Of a stretch of 64,000 nt of DNA, positions 1-13,600 are shown one piece after another; positions within the stretch are counted from its first letter, which is position 1, and each line of letters opens with the position of its first letter. A program made the position numbers and the translations under genes. The notes under the pieces are model-generated. The model was not told the DNA's origin. It did no database searches and saw nothing but the letters and a program-made list of their open reading frames with translations. The stretch is from Mesostigma viride (Eukaryota > Streptophyta > Mesostigmatophyceae > Mesostigmatales > Mesostigmataceae): assembly GCA_009746045.1 (NCBI GenBank), contig RPFO01000276.1:3213922-3277921 (forward strand), read 5' to 3'.

Positions 1-91
1 TCGACGCCTTCTTCCATATTGGCTTGACTGCTCACCTGCCGCAGCATAACAACAATTGGAATCATAAGACATATCAAAACAAAATCATGGA

Positions 92-3000
92 CTATAATCC
101 CATTGTGAACCCTACGGATCTTTGCCTTGTGATGCGGGATGCCATGGTGCTGGCGACGACGATGGTGACAATGGCCGTGAGGATGACCACCACCATGGTG
201 TGACGCTTCCACCATGGGCACGCGCATAACGAACCATGAACGTCATGACAACAAAAAAATGGCAGGAAAGCCAATGACACGACAAGGATGACAGTGACAG
301 CGACAATGGCACTGCGGAACATGTTTGCTGGAACAACGACAGCGACGAGGTCACCGACATGAAGACGCCAACAGACACCGAGGCGGGCAGCTGCTGACCT
401 CGTAATATTAACCGATGACGCGTGCGACTCGCCGATCGCGGCGACGAAGGCGTCCACTGTGCTGTTCGTGCGGCCGTCCTGGCGCACGGCCCCGGATGTC
501 AGCAGCGAGGGGGGCAGCGCGGGCGACCAGCCGGCGAACCAGGCGGCTCGACCACCGCTGGATGTGCGCACGCCCGACGCCATGTCATCGCCGGCGCCTG
601 CAAGGGTGGCACCCCGGTCATGCGTCGTGCACACACAGAGTGCGCAGCCGCCCAGACTTTGCTCAGCAACGCGTCATGACCAAAACATGCACAGCAAGGA
701 CTACATGTACGTGCCGCTACTACCAGGCAAACGGGCATACACACAGTAAGTAAACATGTGGGAACAGATCTAGTAAGTAAACATGTGGGAACAGATCTAC
801 AAGAACACGGTCATTAGATGGAAGACAAATGACTCGGACACTTCATGAGGCTAGTGGACAATTAACGAGGTGCGGCCCACCACATGCCTACTCCGAACCG
901 CACACACATCTCCACAAGCCCGTTGCCCAAGATGCCACCAAAACGTTACTCCACACCAGCGGACACGAGCGGCTAAAATGCCCCAAGCCAGACTATACCA
1001 TTTGACCCGTTACCACCACGGTGCATGCCCCCCACAACCGCGCTGCATGCCCCTCCCCACCACGGCGCATGGGCCCCACCAGCACGCTGCATGCTCGTCG
1101 CGGCAACGGGAACGGCCCACAAGATTCGATGTAACATCTCTATATGCGTTCGGTATATCGCAATTAATATTTTAAGATCTTGATACATGTCAAACATACA
1201 CAAAGCCCACTGAAACATGTCAAACATACACAAAGCCCACTGAAACATGTCAAACATACACAAAGCCCACTGAAACATGTCAAACATACACAAAGCCCAC
1301 TGAAACATGTCAAACATACACAAAGCCCACTGATACATGTCAAACATACACAAAGCCCACTGAAACATGTCAAACATACACAAAGCCCACTGAAACATGT
1401 CAAACATACACAAAGCCCACTGAAACATGTCAAACATACACAAAGCCCACTGAAACATGTCAAACATACACAAAGCCCACTGGTACATGTCAAACATACA
1501 CAAAGCCCACTGAAACATGTCAAACATACACAAAGCCCACTGAAACATGTCAAACATACACAAAGCGCACTGATACATGTCAAACATACACAAAGCCCAC
1601 TGAAACGTGTCAAACATACACAAAGCCCACTGAAACATGTCAAACATACACAAAGCCCACTGAAACATGTCAAACATACACAAAGCCCACTGATACATGT
1701 CAAACATACACAAAGCCCACTGATACATGTCAAACATACACAAAGCCCACTGATACATGTCAAACATACACAAAGCCCACTGATACATGTCAAACATACA
1801 CAAAGCCCACTGAAACATGTCAAACATACACAAAGCCCACTGAAACATGTCAAACATACACAAAGCGCACTGATACATGTCAAACATACACAAAGCCCAC
1901 TGAAACATGTCAAACATACACAAAGCCCACTGAAAGCAGGAGCAACGCGTCAAGCGGCCTACTGCCGAGACACGGAACCGCGCGAGCACCCACCCCCAAA
2001 ATAGCTCGTGTACTTGACCACCCCCGCACGGCTCAGACGGCCCAGCAGGCCGTCGCTACCGCCACCCGGCACATTCTGGGGTGGGTCCAACGGCCGGCCT
2101 GCCCCCAGTGAGGACGGCACCCCCGTCGCCGATGTGGAGCTGCCAGCAAACCAGATTCCCCCATCCAGCGTGGGTGCAACCGCACGAATTTCGTCAGTGC
2201 CATCACCACCCAAGTAGGATGTATACAGGAGCCGGCCCTCGCCGTTAAACTTTGCCACAAAGGCATCGCGGTCGCCCCCACCGTAGGCCGGCTGTTGGGT
2301 GGTGCCGCGAAGTGGGAACGATCCATCGCCACCAGAGCTTGTCCACCCAGCCACCCACACCTCCCCCTGTGTGGTCTTGGTGATCGCAGACGCGACGTCG
2401 TCCCCAGTGCCACCCAGGTAGGTGGAGTAGAGCAGCGCGCCCTCCGCGGTCACGTGGGCGATGAACGCGTCCACGCCCCCTGCCAGGGTGCGCTGGAATA
2501 TGGGCTCCGGGTTGTTGCCCTTGACCGCCAGGTTGGTGGATGTCGTGCGCCCGCATATCCAGACCCCGCCGTTGGCGTCGAGGTCGTCGGTGATGGCAGT
2601 AATGGCGTCGTCGCCGTTGCCACCGAAATATCCGCTGTGGATAACCTCTCCCACGGAAGAGAAGCGCGCCCAGAAGCCATCAGAGCCGCCGCCGCCGAAT
2701 CGCCGCTGATGTGCATTGCCAAACACCCACAGGTCGAGGAAGGATTCGGTCACCCCCACGACCCACGCGCCGCCGTCACGCCCGAGGGATAATCCAAGGC
2801 CGATGTCAAGCTCCGACCCGCCAAAGAAACCCGAGAACGTGGCGGTCCCGTTGGGCGCCACGCGGGTCACCAGGGCATCCCCCAGCCCCCGGTAGGGTAG
2901 CTCACGCTGGAAGACTTTGGTCTGGTTGTAGTCGTCCGAGTGGGTAACGCCCGTGAGCCATAAGCCCGCGCCGCGCGCGAGCGGTTCCTCGGCGGCAGCA

Positions 3001-3341
3001 TTAGCAACGTCCACGTCCGACCCGTCGATTGTGACGGTGCGCAGGAGCGTGCCGGTGGAGGAGTACTTGATCGCCAGCACAGCGCCGGAGCGGACGTCAT
3101 CGGATTCGTCGAGCGACGACACGCCGGCGATCCACATGCCGCCGTCGCTCGAGTTGGACACCGCATGCGCTCGGAAGTCTCCCCGGGTGTCCGCGGGACC
3201 GTACAGGGTGGAGAAGGAGATGGCGCCCAAGCGGACGGCGGAGGCGCCGCGCGGGCCGGCGCACGTCCTCAGCAGCAGCAGCAGAGGGAGCACGAGGCGG
3301 ACGCGCTGCCACCATCCCGATGGGTGTTGTGAAGGCTTCAT
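92..3341 (-). CDS. SBBP-repeat beta-propeller protein with signal peptide and C-terminal membrane segments (2 exons)
   Basis: Predicted exons are 3341-1994 and 597-92, giving about 617 residues. The ATG at 3341 starts a signal peptide with a leucine run (LVLPLLLLL) ending near AGPRGASA. The body repeats blades of the SBBP family: a Y-F/L-G-G-x-G-D-D turn, then a G-x-x-W-V/I-A-G strand, as in YLGGTGDD, YLGGDGTDE and YFGGNGDD. Exon 1 ends in a half blade (SYFGG) at a GTGGGT donor. Exon 2, after TTGCAG, restores it in phase as YFGG-AGDDMASGV, which strongly supports the junction. Exon 2 then carries two hydrophobic stretches (AIVAVTVILVVSLAFL and VVVILTAIVTIVVAS) that could anchor a secreted propeller. 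SBBP proteins are best known from bacteria; their ligands are mostly unknown. The propeller call is firm; the exact C terminus after DAFVAAIG is less certain, because a further intron there cannot be excluded. Confidence 0.75.
1185..1934. repeat. 30-bp minisatellite, 25 copies, inside the SBBP gene intron
   Basis: Exact 30-bp periodicity; units begin acatgtcaaacataca and end gcccactgaa, with few substitutions (tgaaac or tgatac, gccc or gcgc). It begins about 60 bp after the splice donor of the SBBP gene. Because 30 is divisible by 3, long stop-free frames appear on both strands; they are repeat artefacts. Confidence 0.97.
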
Positions 3342-3399
3342 TCTAAGGGCGCCGTTGGCCCGACTGTATTGTCGCCTTTCCACTGGTCAGTGACATGCT

Positions 3400-4684
3400 C
3401 GGTTTCAGCCCGATGGGCGTGTTGGTAGCCTAGAGCAATCTCGATTCGCAGCCGGACGACGCAGATAACACAGTCACGGCGGCCATATAGATATTCACAA
3501 AGTTTGAGGCTGTATTCTACAGCAAGTTCTTGGCTCCCTTTCGAAAGGCATGGCGTCAAGCCTTCCTTGTGATTGTATGACGGACGGTAATCATACCGAT
3601 TAGCTTGTCACGGGCAGCATACGGCTTGCCCAAATTCGTGCCGGCGGACTAAACATATTATTGTAGCAAATGCGGGCTCACTCTCGAGATCTATAGCCTC
3701 CTTCAAACGGATCTAAAATCTTATCCGTAATACATTCTGAGTTAAAAAGGAAATTCGGCTGGTACATCAGCACCACATCCAAAACGACGTTAATGACCAG
3801 AATTCATCTCCAGCCAAGACTGACCGAAACCAATTTCATTCCATACTAAATACCCGCAAGATAATGGCCGTGGTATAGGTGTATGCGCGCGGATAAAAAT
3901 GCGTGATCCAAATTCTGGGATACAGAAATGCTACAGTATGCCTGGAACTTGTTGCCGCGAACAACTTGTTGGGCGCTGGCTAAGTCTCCATGGCTCGTTT
4001 GGCAAAAGCAAGGCGATTATGCTCGCAACAGGTGGCAGCCTACAGTACTGTATGAGCTCAGCTGGTATCCCAGGCAAAGCGACATCCCAGGGGCCAGGAA
4101 GGTGACAAATGTACGGCATTTTCTCGCTCGGCACTACAGTATGTACTGTAAGTGCATACTGTAGTTACTGTACAGTATGTTGCGCAATGCGCAGTTGCGC
4201 ACCATACTGCCTTGCGCACCATACTGCCTGAAACCATCCCCGCGAAAAATATGTTATGCTGTAATCGCCACCGTCTATTTCCCGCGAGCCACATGGCAGA
4301 CAAGATCTTTTAGCGCACGTTGCTCTGCAACTGGCGAAGGTAGATTTCGTGCGCATTTCTCAACTTGTGGCATCTGTAGCCAATTCCATTCCCAGGGAAG
4401 GACACATTGCTGTTATCATGGCGTCCGCCATTGCACAGTTTCCCTCCCCAGCACTTCTCGAATTGCCGCGCACGGTTAAAGCCACTGCAAGGGCGCAGGG
4501 GGCTGCATCTGTCCGGCCATCCCGATTTAATGGCCTAGTTCGTTCCGGTATGGATGAGCGCGCACCCACCATCAACTGGCTCTGGCTGAATCGGTTTACC
4601 AAGGAATATGATGTTCTATAAGTTTTCTACGTTGTGTCTTTAAGATATGTAGCCACCCTGCACTTGCAAGCGACTGTTGGAAGA
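3400..4684. promoter_or_regulatory. Intergenic region between divergent SBBP (-) and DUF4380 (+) genes
   Basis: No coding frame with gene-like features is visible. The stretch must hold the upstream regions of both divergent genes. A palindrome-rich segment at 4130-4240 repeats tacagtat, actgtacagta and tgcgcaatgcgcagttgcgca, so it could form stem-loops or bind dimeric regulators. No clear TATA box was identified. Confidence 0.5.
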
Positions 4685-7600
4685 ATGAACAGGCGGGCCT
4701 TTGGTTCTGCGGCTGCTGACACGGCCGTCGACATTCGTGCAATTGTATTGATCTCCATCCTCTTGGTGCAGGCGGGTTGCTTCCCAAGAACCAAACAGTT
4801 TCAGCATTTCCCAGCTTTAAGAGATCCTCAACCGTCCATGCCTGCAAGAGCGCGAGGATGCCTACCGTCGCGGGTAACAAGAACTTGCCTCGATTTTGTC
4901 TGGCAATATTGCTTCCTGGTTACTTGGCCCACACCGTTGTCTGTTTACTACACTTGTACATGTGCTGCTGGTTCCCAGGTTGTGGGGCTTGTCGCCTCCC
5001 GCTCCCTGTGTCCTTCCTTGTTCTAGTGGATGGCACTACCATACATGCATGCTGGCATCCCCATGAATTGCGTGAACCCGGCCATGGGCCACATTCATTC
5101 CGTGGGAGCTGACCGGCAGCGCATGGGTTGCCTGCTTCCTCCTGCATCTTGCCACACCCCCACTTGCCCCCAGGCATCAACTCGCGCGTCCGCGTCTCCC
5201 TGATCACGTACAAGGGGTGGAAGGACTGCGTGGAAATCGTCAACGACGACTGCGGTGGGTCTGTGGACGAGCCGCCGGCATCAACACAAACTACCCTAGT
5301 CCAGTAGTGCTCCTGGCCCATTTCCTCTCTCGTCTCATTCTAGTTTGTGCCAAAGTCGGTAGGCATTTAACCCAAGTAAGCCTGTCAGTGAAGTGCTTCG
5401 CTGTGCCGCCATGGTGGTGGAGGAGCCGTGCATGCGCGTCACCTGCTTGTCACTGGTTGCCAGGGTCACCCCATCCCAGACTTTGGCCTGGGTCAACCCA
5501 TCCCACAGTTAGGCCCCCTCCGCTCCGTGGGACTGTGCCATTGAAAGCGCGGTCCCAGGACAGGCACAGTGGATACGAGGACGGACGGAACCTGTGTGTG
5601 TAGGGGATGATCGCGTTGGATACGAGGACGGACGGAACCTGTGTGTGTAGGGGATGATCGCGTTGGATACGAGGACGGACGGAACCTGTGTGTGTAGGGG
5701 ATGATCACGTTGGATACGAGGACGGACGGAACCTGTGTGTGTAGGGGATGATCACGTTGGATACGAGGACGGACGGAACCTGTGTGTGTAGGGGATGATC
5801 ACGTTGGATACGAGGACGGACGGAACCTGTGTGTGTAGGGGATGATCGCGTTGGATGCGAGGACGGACGGAACCTGTGTGTGTAGGGGATGATCACGTTG
5901 GATACGAGGACGGACGGAACCTGTGTGTGTAGGGGATGATCACGTTGGATACGAGGACGGACGGAAACTGTGTGTGTAGGGGATGATCGCGTTGGATACG
6001 AGGACGGACGGAAACTGTGTGTGTAGGGGATGATCACGTTGGATACGAGGACGGACGGAACCTGTGTGTGTAGGGGATGATCACGTTGGATGCGAGGATG
6101 GACGGAACCTGTGTGTGTAGGGGATGATCGCGTTGGATACGAGGACGGACGGAACCTGTGTGTGTAGGGGATGATCACGTTGGATACGAGGACGGACGGA
6201 ACCTGTGTGTGTAGGGGATGATCGCGTTGGATACGAGGACGGACGGAACCTGTGTGTGTAGGGGATGATCGCGTTGGATACGAGGACGGACGGAACCTGT
6301 GTGTGTAGGGGATGATCGCGTTGGATACGAGGACGGACGGAACCTGTGTGTGTAGGGGATGATCACGTTGGATACGAGGACGGACGGAACCTGTGTGTGT
6401 AGGGGATGATCACGTTGGATACGAGGACGGACGGAACCTGTGTGTGTAGGGGATGATCGCGTTGGATACGAGGACGGACGGAACCTGTGTGTGTAGGGGA
6501 TGATCACGTTGGATACGAGGACGGACGGAACCTGTGTGTGTAGGGGATGATCGCGTTGGATACGAGGACGGACGGAACCTGTGTGTGTAGGGGATGATCA
6601 CGTTGGATACGAGGACGGACGGAACCTGTGTGTGTAGGGGATGATCGCGTTGGAGCTGTGCATCCGTCGGAGCACAATAGTATCACAACACAAGCCATGA
6701 CGACATCCTCATGGGTCCTGACCGCCACGACCACCACCGCCGCCATGACCACAATAGTGCCGTTGGCCTCCAGCCAACAGCTATGCGCGTATATGCATGG
6801 CGTATATTCCATGATATGATGCTCGTGTTTGACAACTCCACATCCCCTCCCCTTTCCCTCTCCCGTTGCGTGCCATGCTGCGCAGGCATGGTGGTCGTGC
6901 CGTCGATTGGCCGCGTCATGTACTACGGGTGGCACGGGGAGAACATCCTGTGGGACGAGCCAGCACTGCACGGGGTGGTAGGTGCTTGTGGTCGGCTCCG
7001 TGCGCTAGTGGTAGGGTCTGGCATGCTAGCGGTAGGCGGGTGGAGAACATCCTATGGGACGAGCCGGTTTTCCTTGGAGTGGCAAGCTACGCTCTGGTGG
7101 CAGGGTTTGCGTGCTAGTGGTAGGGGAGTTGCTTTGGTGTTATGGTACGTGCGCTAGCTGCAGGAGGCATGTGTCCCTGTCGGGGTCGGGGAAATGCGTA
7201 ATATCAGTAAGGGCAGGGAATTAGCCGGGGCGCAGTGGTCGCAGCCTGTGGTCTTGCCTCCCGCAATCCTGGCGAATGTGTGGTGCTATAGACTACGTGA
7301 CCGGTTCCACGTGACCGCCACCCCGTATTGGCTGCCGCATGCCTGTGTTGGGTTGTCCTACCGTCTGGCGGCACCTGACCAACTCAGTCTTGCCCAGAAG
7401 CGTGTGTGTCTCGATTACGTTCCGAACGGGAGCGCGTCCGGATTACGTCAGCGATGGTGGCAGTGTCCTCACGTGCCCCCTTTCTTCTCTGGCGCAGTGC
7501 CTGAATGCCCCCTACCCCATGGTCCCATCTCTGAAGTGAACCAATGCAGGGTGATAGAAGGGAGAGCTCGATCGCTGGTTTGGTTGGTGGGGGTATGTTG

Positions 7601-10600
7601 AATGTATGGTACTGGGGCATGCTTTGTTCGACACACAGCTAAAAAAAGAACTGTTTCTTGCCAATTGTGCCTTTTGTTCCTGATATAGGCTAGCCGGCAG
7701 CTTTTTTTCCTGATATAGGCTAACCGGCAGCCTTTCTCGCCCCTAGCTGGGAGCTAGAATGCACGCGTGTAGGGGTACCCACAAGTGTCGTAGTGATGGT
7801 TGTCTTACCGGCCCTTGCCGCCATTGGCCTTGCTGGCGGCGGCCCTGCCCCTCCCCCGTGACAGACGCTCAAGCCAGAGGACAAGTTCACCGACTGGGGC
7901 TCGTGGCGCAACTTTGGAGGTGACAAGGTGAGCCGAGACACTAGGCTGTTCCACGAGGGGCTCATGCACATATGGCCGCCATTTCTTCTGGCACGCCACC
8001 TCCTGCCCTCGGTGCCAGACGCGCCTACACCATCTGGAAGCGGCGTTTGTAGCTCTTCATGGTACCATCTGTTATCATGGTACAGTAACTTGTATTAGTA
8101 TTTTTTAGAATGGTTTGCACCATGCCACCAGTGACCATGTCTGACCAGCAGTTTTCTGGGGTCGGAGCATAGGGCTGCCTGGGCTGCTTGACGCCTGTCA
8201 CCCATCACCTTTTGTTCTCTTCGTTCCCCCTGGCCACCCCTCACACTCGTACTGCGTGCCTTGGCTTGTGGCGCCACAGGTCTGGCCCAACGACCAATCA
8301 GACTTCAAGGCTCTCATGGGCCGCGAGGGGCCGCCCGACGAGGTAGGCCTTGTGTGCTGGCAAATGCCCCGTTGCGATGTGGCTCGAGTGTGGCTTGGCC
8401 ATCCCTTTTGGCAGTGGCTAGAGAGCATGGGGTGGCAGCACCTGATTTTGTTAGGATGGAGATTTTGGGTCGCTTGATTGCCCCACACTGAGCGCGTGAC
8501 ATGGTTGAGCTGCACGGCCAGCGTCGGAGATATTTGCAGTCAGCTCTCTTATTTTCCTGCCCTTCACCCTTTGTGTAATGTGCTCCATGACCAGTTTTGC
8601 ACAGGCATCCCGTGGCTACGGGTCAAACGGCCGAAAAGGTTGACAATAGGATTCAGTGTGCGTTTGGTAAATGGATTCGCGCAGGCTAGTGGCACCCTCA
8701 GGCCAATGTGACAGGCCCGCGCGACCTGGTGATAATGTCTGGTCGGTGGCACCCCATGGACGCACCATTGCTCTGATGATGTGGGATGTGCGCTTGTATT
8801 GTGCGAGGCACTGGGCAACTTGATCTTTATCACCTCACCCTGCTGCTGCATATCTGCTAGCTTTTGGCTGGCCACTGGTTTTCCAATCAAACTGCTGCAT
8901 GGCATGAGGATACCTGCGCTCAGCTCTCATGGGTAGACAAAACCGGGTGCCCAGGCGGTGGTGGCTGTCGTCACAGGGGTGCCTCCTGCAGCTGGCATCC
9001 CTGCAAGGACTGCCGCCATATATAGTACATTATAATACTAATAGTACATCATAATACTCTATCTTACTCTCTGTACTCGTTATGGTACATCATAATACTA
9101 CTTTAAAATGTATATCTACCGCAACCCCTGCTGGGCAAACTGTCGCATTGGCTGCCTGTATACATGCTCAGTTGGTTAAGCTAGGTAAATGAAAGCTGAT
9201 TTATTGAGCCTGTTGCCATGGCAGCCGAGCTTCTCGCCACTAACCCAACACCCCATGTGCGCGGTGCACCTGCTCTCCCGCGCCTCGCCCTTATGATGAG
9301 GGGACCCTCGTGATGAACGCGCCCGCGTGACGGACCTGCTTGTTGCGATGGGCGTGCTCCAGTACTTTGATGGCGGCGCCTGCGATGTCGTCTTGACCAA
9401 CTCAGGTACGGAGCTTCTTGAATTGCATCGGCCTAGTCAGTGCTACACCTCCGTTTGTCTTTGACCTTTCCGTTGCGGTTTCAATGTAACTTTTTTGATT
9501 GTTTGTTTGTTTGTTTTGCCTTTTTTTTACATATGATCTTGTTGTGCCGGCCGGCCAGGCATCCCTCTATGTTGCAGTGGGGCCTTTGCCGACTGCTCAC
9601 CACTTTTGGTCGTGGGATGAACACCTGGCGGTCATACGTCTTCCCTCGCTGTTGTCCCGCTGCTCCTTTGCCTTCCTGCAGATAAACCCATGCCGCCATG
9701 CCGCCATGCCGCCATGCCGCCTGTTTTCCTGACCCGTTTTTACCATAAGACAGCGCTTTCCAAACCATGATCTCGTCAAAGTACCTGAAATTCGCAATGC
9801 CTCGTGCTTGTATCTCCCTGGCGGTGCATCTGCAGAAACAGCCCAGGACAGGGCAGCCGTCTTTCTTCCGTCGTCGATTGGTTCCTAAACATAGTGCTAG
9901 CTCCCTGTGGTGCTTTTGTGCTTGTTCATCCTGCCACGGACCCCTGTGGGCCATCATTTGATCTATATATCATTCGAAATCTAGTGAACCGTCGCCGCAC
10001 TGAATGCTGTGCCCATGTGCAGGGTGCATCACCACCAGCAAGGTCAGCCCCTACAACGGCGCGCGCATCATTCGCGAGTTCTCCCTGGCCCCCAAAGGAA
10101 CCAGGTAAGCCAACGTCCAGTTTTCAAACGGCATGCGGCCGGGGTGGTTGGCCTTGGTCGTGCGTTTCGCTGTGTAACATAGATGGCATCGCATCATGGT
10201 GCTTGCCTTGCCACGCATAGGGATGGTGCTACGCATATGGTCGGGTGGCCCCTTTTGGCGTGCTTGCCTCTGGTCGCTTCGTCAAGAATGTACAATGTGA
10301 AGTCTCAGCATGACCTTGAAATGGAAGCTAGCGCATGAGTGTTGGAAAGCGGCAGGGTTGGGATGCGGTGTTGGCTGGGCTTGGCTGCAGGTGCAGGGCC
10401 ACGGGGCCCCACACGAGGCATCACAGCAACCGCGCTGTCTCGCCAAGTGTTCTTGTTTTCGAGGAAGTTCTTGCAAGTGCTCAAGTAAGTTTGGTTTGGG
10501 GAACTTGGTAGCATTTCGGTGGGTAGGACATAATGAGGAGTTCGTTGCTTCATTCTGTGTATGTATGCATGCGTCCCGGTGCCTACTTCCCGGGGAGCCC

Positions 10601-13600
10601 CCTTTGTTGCCTATTAACACCACAATCCTGTTAGCGCGGCGTCTGAGGAACACCGGCCTGCTCGCTGCCTGCACTCTACCGCGTGCACTGTGCTTGTACT
10701 GCGTTGGTTGCACCTGCCGTCATCCGTACCAGCGTCACCATCCACCAGACGCTGCAGTACGTGACCGACAAGCGTCACGGGAAGCCGTTCACCATCTGGA
10801 ACATCTCGCAGGTGAGTCTGCCGCGCCGTGGTCCTTTGTTGTCTTGCCATATCCACGCAACATTGAACGGTAACAAACTGCACGGGAATATTATTTACCT
10901 CGCAGGTGAATTCGCCCTGCTTTGGTCTTTCAATGTCCATGGCAATAACAAACATATTGCGCTGCTTGCCTGCCTGATTGTCCCACCGCCCGTCACGTCG
11001 CTCCTGTGGAGTGGTACATACTGTAGACCTTACCGCTGCTATCCTGTGTGGTGGTATATACTGTAGACCCCACCGCGGCTATCCTGTGCGGTGGTACATA
11101 CTGTAGACCCCACCGCGGCTATCCTGTGTGGTGGTATATACTGTAGACCCCACCGCGGCTACCCTCGACACGAGCCACAGCGCGCGTCATGGTTCACTTG
11201 GCCCCTCCTACGGTAGCCCCCCCTGCATCCTTTTTGTTCTGAGCCCAGCACACGACACGACGCGGTTCCCGCCCCAGTGCCCACCATGCTGGCGCGTCAT
11301 CCTTAGCACCCCATGGTGTGAAGGCTGCGCATTAGGTACCTGCCATGTGAGGGAGTGTGTTTGGATGCACAATAACTACAAGTACGTGTACAACTACAAC
11401 TACTACAACTTGTTACCATCCACCGGGTGGGCCGGCGCCATCGGGATAACCCAAACACCTAACCATGAAACTGCCTGACGCCACCTTGATGTTTTATCGC
11501 ATTTCCGTGGCTTGTTCATGGACCGCCCCACTGTGCGCCCATGTGTCGCTGATCCTTTGATTGTCTCCGTGGCCCTGCCCTGGTGCTTCTTTGGTGGGCT
11601 CTGTCGCCAACTCATGCCATGTATTGCTTGGGCCCCTGCCGCAGACGCGCGCGACGGAGCAGGTGCTCTTCCCCTTGAACCCACACTCCAAGTTCCCCCT
11701 CAAGTACAAGCTGTGGGACGGTGCGTGCCACGTCCATGGGGGCCTAAACGCTCTTGTGCAGATCCTGTCCACCAGAGGGAGCCGCTTCGCTTTCGGTCCG
11801 CTTGGCTTCTAGTCGCCCCGTTTAAAAAAAAACCGTTAACCTTGGGTTGGCCGCGACTGCCTGAGCGGTCCCATGGCATAGCGGAGCCTCTGCTCTGTAT
11901 GATGAATCATGGAAGGTTTGGTAGTCGTAGTACATTCCCGTCGGTGAATATGGATACCGGCTCACCTGGCTGTTGAACCTGGCTACAGCTGTGACGAGCG
12001 CTACGACCGTGAACTGGTGGTCAGGACGGACTCCTTAAGTTGAGGAAACAGCTCTGTTTTCAACTGTTTTCGACGTAGAGAAGTGGAGACTAGTGGCGGT
12101 TTTGATAGCCATAGTGACCAAGGCTGAACTTACTGGAACGTTAATTGAAGGGCCTTGCCCAACGTCTGGGCTGGCATTGTATTGATGCATGTACGGTGAC
12201 GTGTGTTTGGTATGTCACAGCGTGCCATGCAGCGTTTCCACCCAATCTCATCCTCTTCCACCCTAGCTCTTTTAGTTTTTTATATTATAAACCGGCGCCT
12301 TTCCACCCTGACCCACCTTCCCTGGCAATCACGTGCGTTGCTCACAATGAATGGAGCAGCTCAACTCACCGTTCCAAGTTGTGCGTTCCTGTGGACTCCT
12401 TGGCCACCATAATCCACAAGGCGCTTGCATACCTATAGCCCATGTGTGCCCTACGTGTCCTGTATTTCAAAATTACGCTTCATTACACGTTACCCCGCCA
12501 CCTATACAAACTTACGTGTCTAATACCAGCACGCGCTATCGCCTGCATGATGTAATGCGTGTGCTGCATGATGACACACATGGCTGCACGATCGGCGCGC
12601 AGACGTGGCCAAGAAGAACATGAGCGTCGACAGCGAGACTGGCCTGGGCGTGTTCCTCACCGACGCCAAGAGCATGCAGAAGGTCGGCGCCGACAGCGAC
12701 CGGTGGATCGCCGGTACGTGGCCGGCAGTGTTAATTATACAATGTATCGTACCTTGTAATACCAGTGTATACAGTATGTTGCAACTCTACCACTAAGTAG
12801 TACTGTTAGTACCATCAGTGTCTCCTGCACATTAAACATTTTGATTAGGGCCAATGCATGGTCCATTTTTTATTCATCATGCAGACACAATCCATAACAC
12901 TGTGTATTGTGATGGAACTCAGGTGGCCTGACCCGCATGCACCAGCGCGACGCTGTGGTTCCTTAATTTTTTTTTTCCTGCGTCACATGCCATTGATGTG
13001 TTGTTTTCCTGTGTTGTGTTACGTGCCATTTGTTTTAAAATTAAATGAAATCAAATTATCACATGACTCCGTTGGGAGATCATGTAGCACGTATTCCATT
13101 GCTGGTGGTGGGTGGGGGTGAGCGGAGCCGCGAAAACTAAGTAAGCTAACTCAAATCTATTATAATCTAGCCTACCAAAATCCTAGCTACTCAGCAAAGC
13201 GCCCCTTCCTTTTGGGGGGGGGGGGCTTGCCCACAGGGGCTATCACGTGTGGGCCTGGACAATGGTCTGCCATCTCTTCTTGTCCTGCATGGCCGTGCAA
13301 GCTAGAGAGAGGGAGGAAATGCGGTGTTCAAACTGAGCTGGGACCACTAGGTCGGCCAGCAGCTGATCTGTACTGGCTGGTCTACCAACTCTTCTGGGTT
13401 TGTCGCTGGGGCCAGGCCACGTCAGAATATGCCGCCCTGGCTGGCCAAGCCGCTGGGGGCCGGCCAGACCAAGCGCGGTGTCTACCTGACTGGTACGAGC
13501 AAGATGTCCTACAAATGCTATTCTACGCTGCCTGACCTCATCAGAAATTACGTGCCATAACAATGACGTAATTTGGATGTTACGCTGTACCTCAAACATT

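Noticed and set aside
973-1989. 338-codon frame of FQWALCMFDM repeats on the minus strand
   Set aside because: It is the 30-bp array read in a stop-free frame; the opposite strand is equally open (HVKHTQSPLK), and the array lies in the intron joining two halves of an SBBP blade.
5493-6971. Minus-strand IPYTHRFRPSS repeat frames
   Set aside because: Antisense of the 47-bp minisatellite; the period is not divisible by 3, so all three frames repeat the same peptides.
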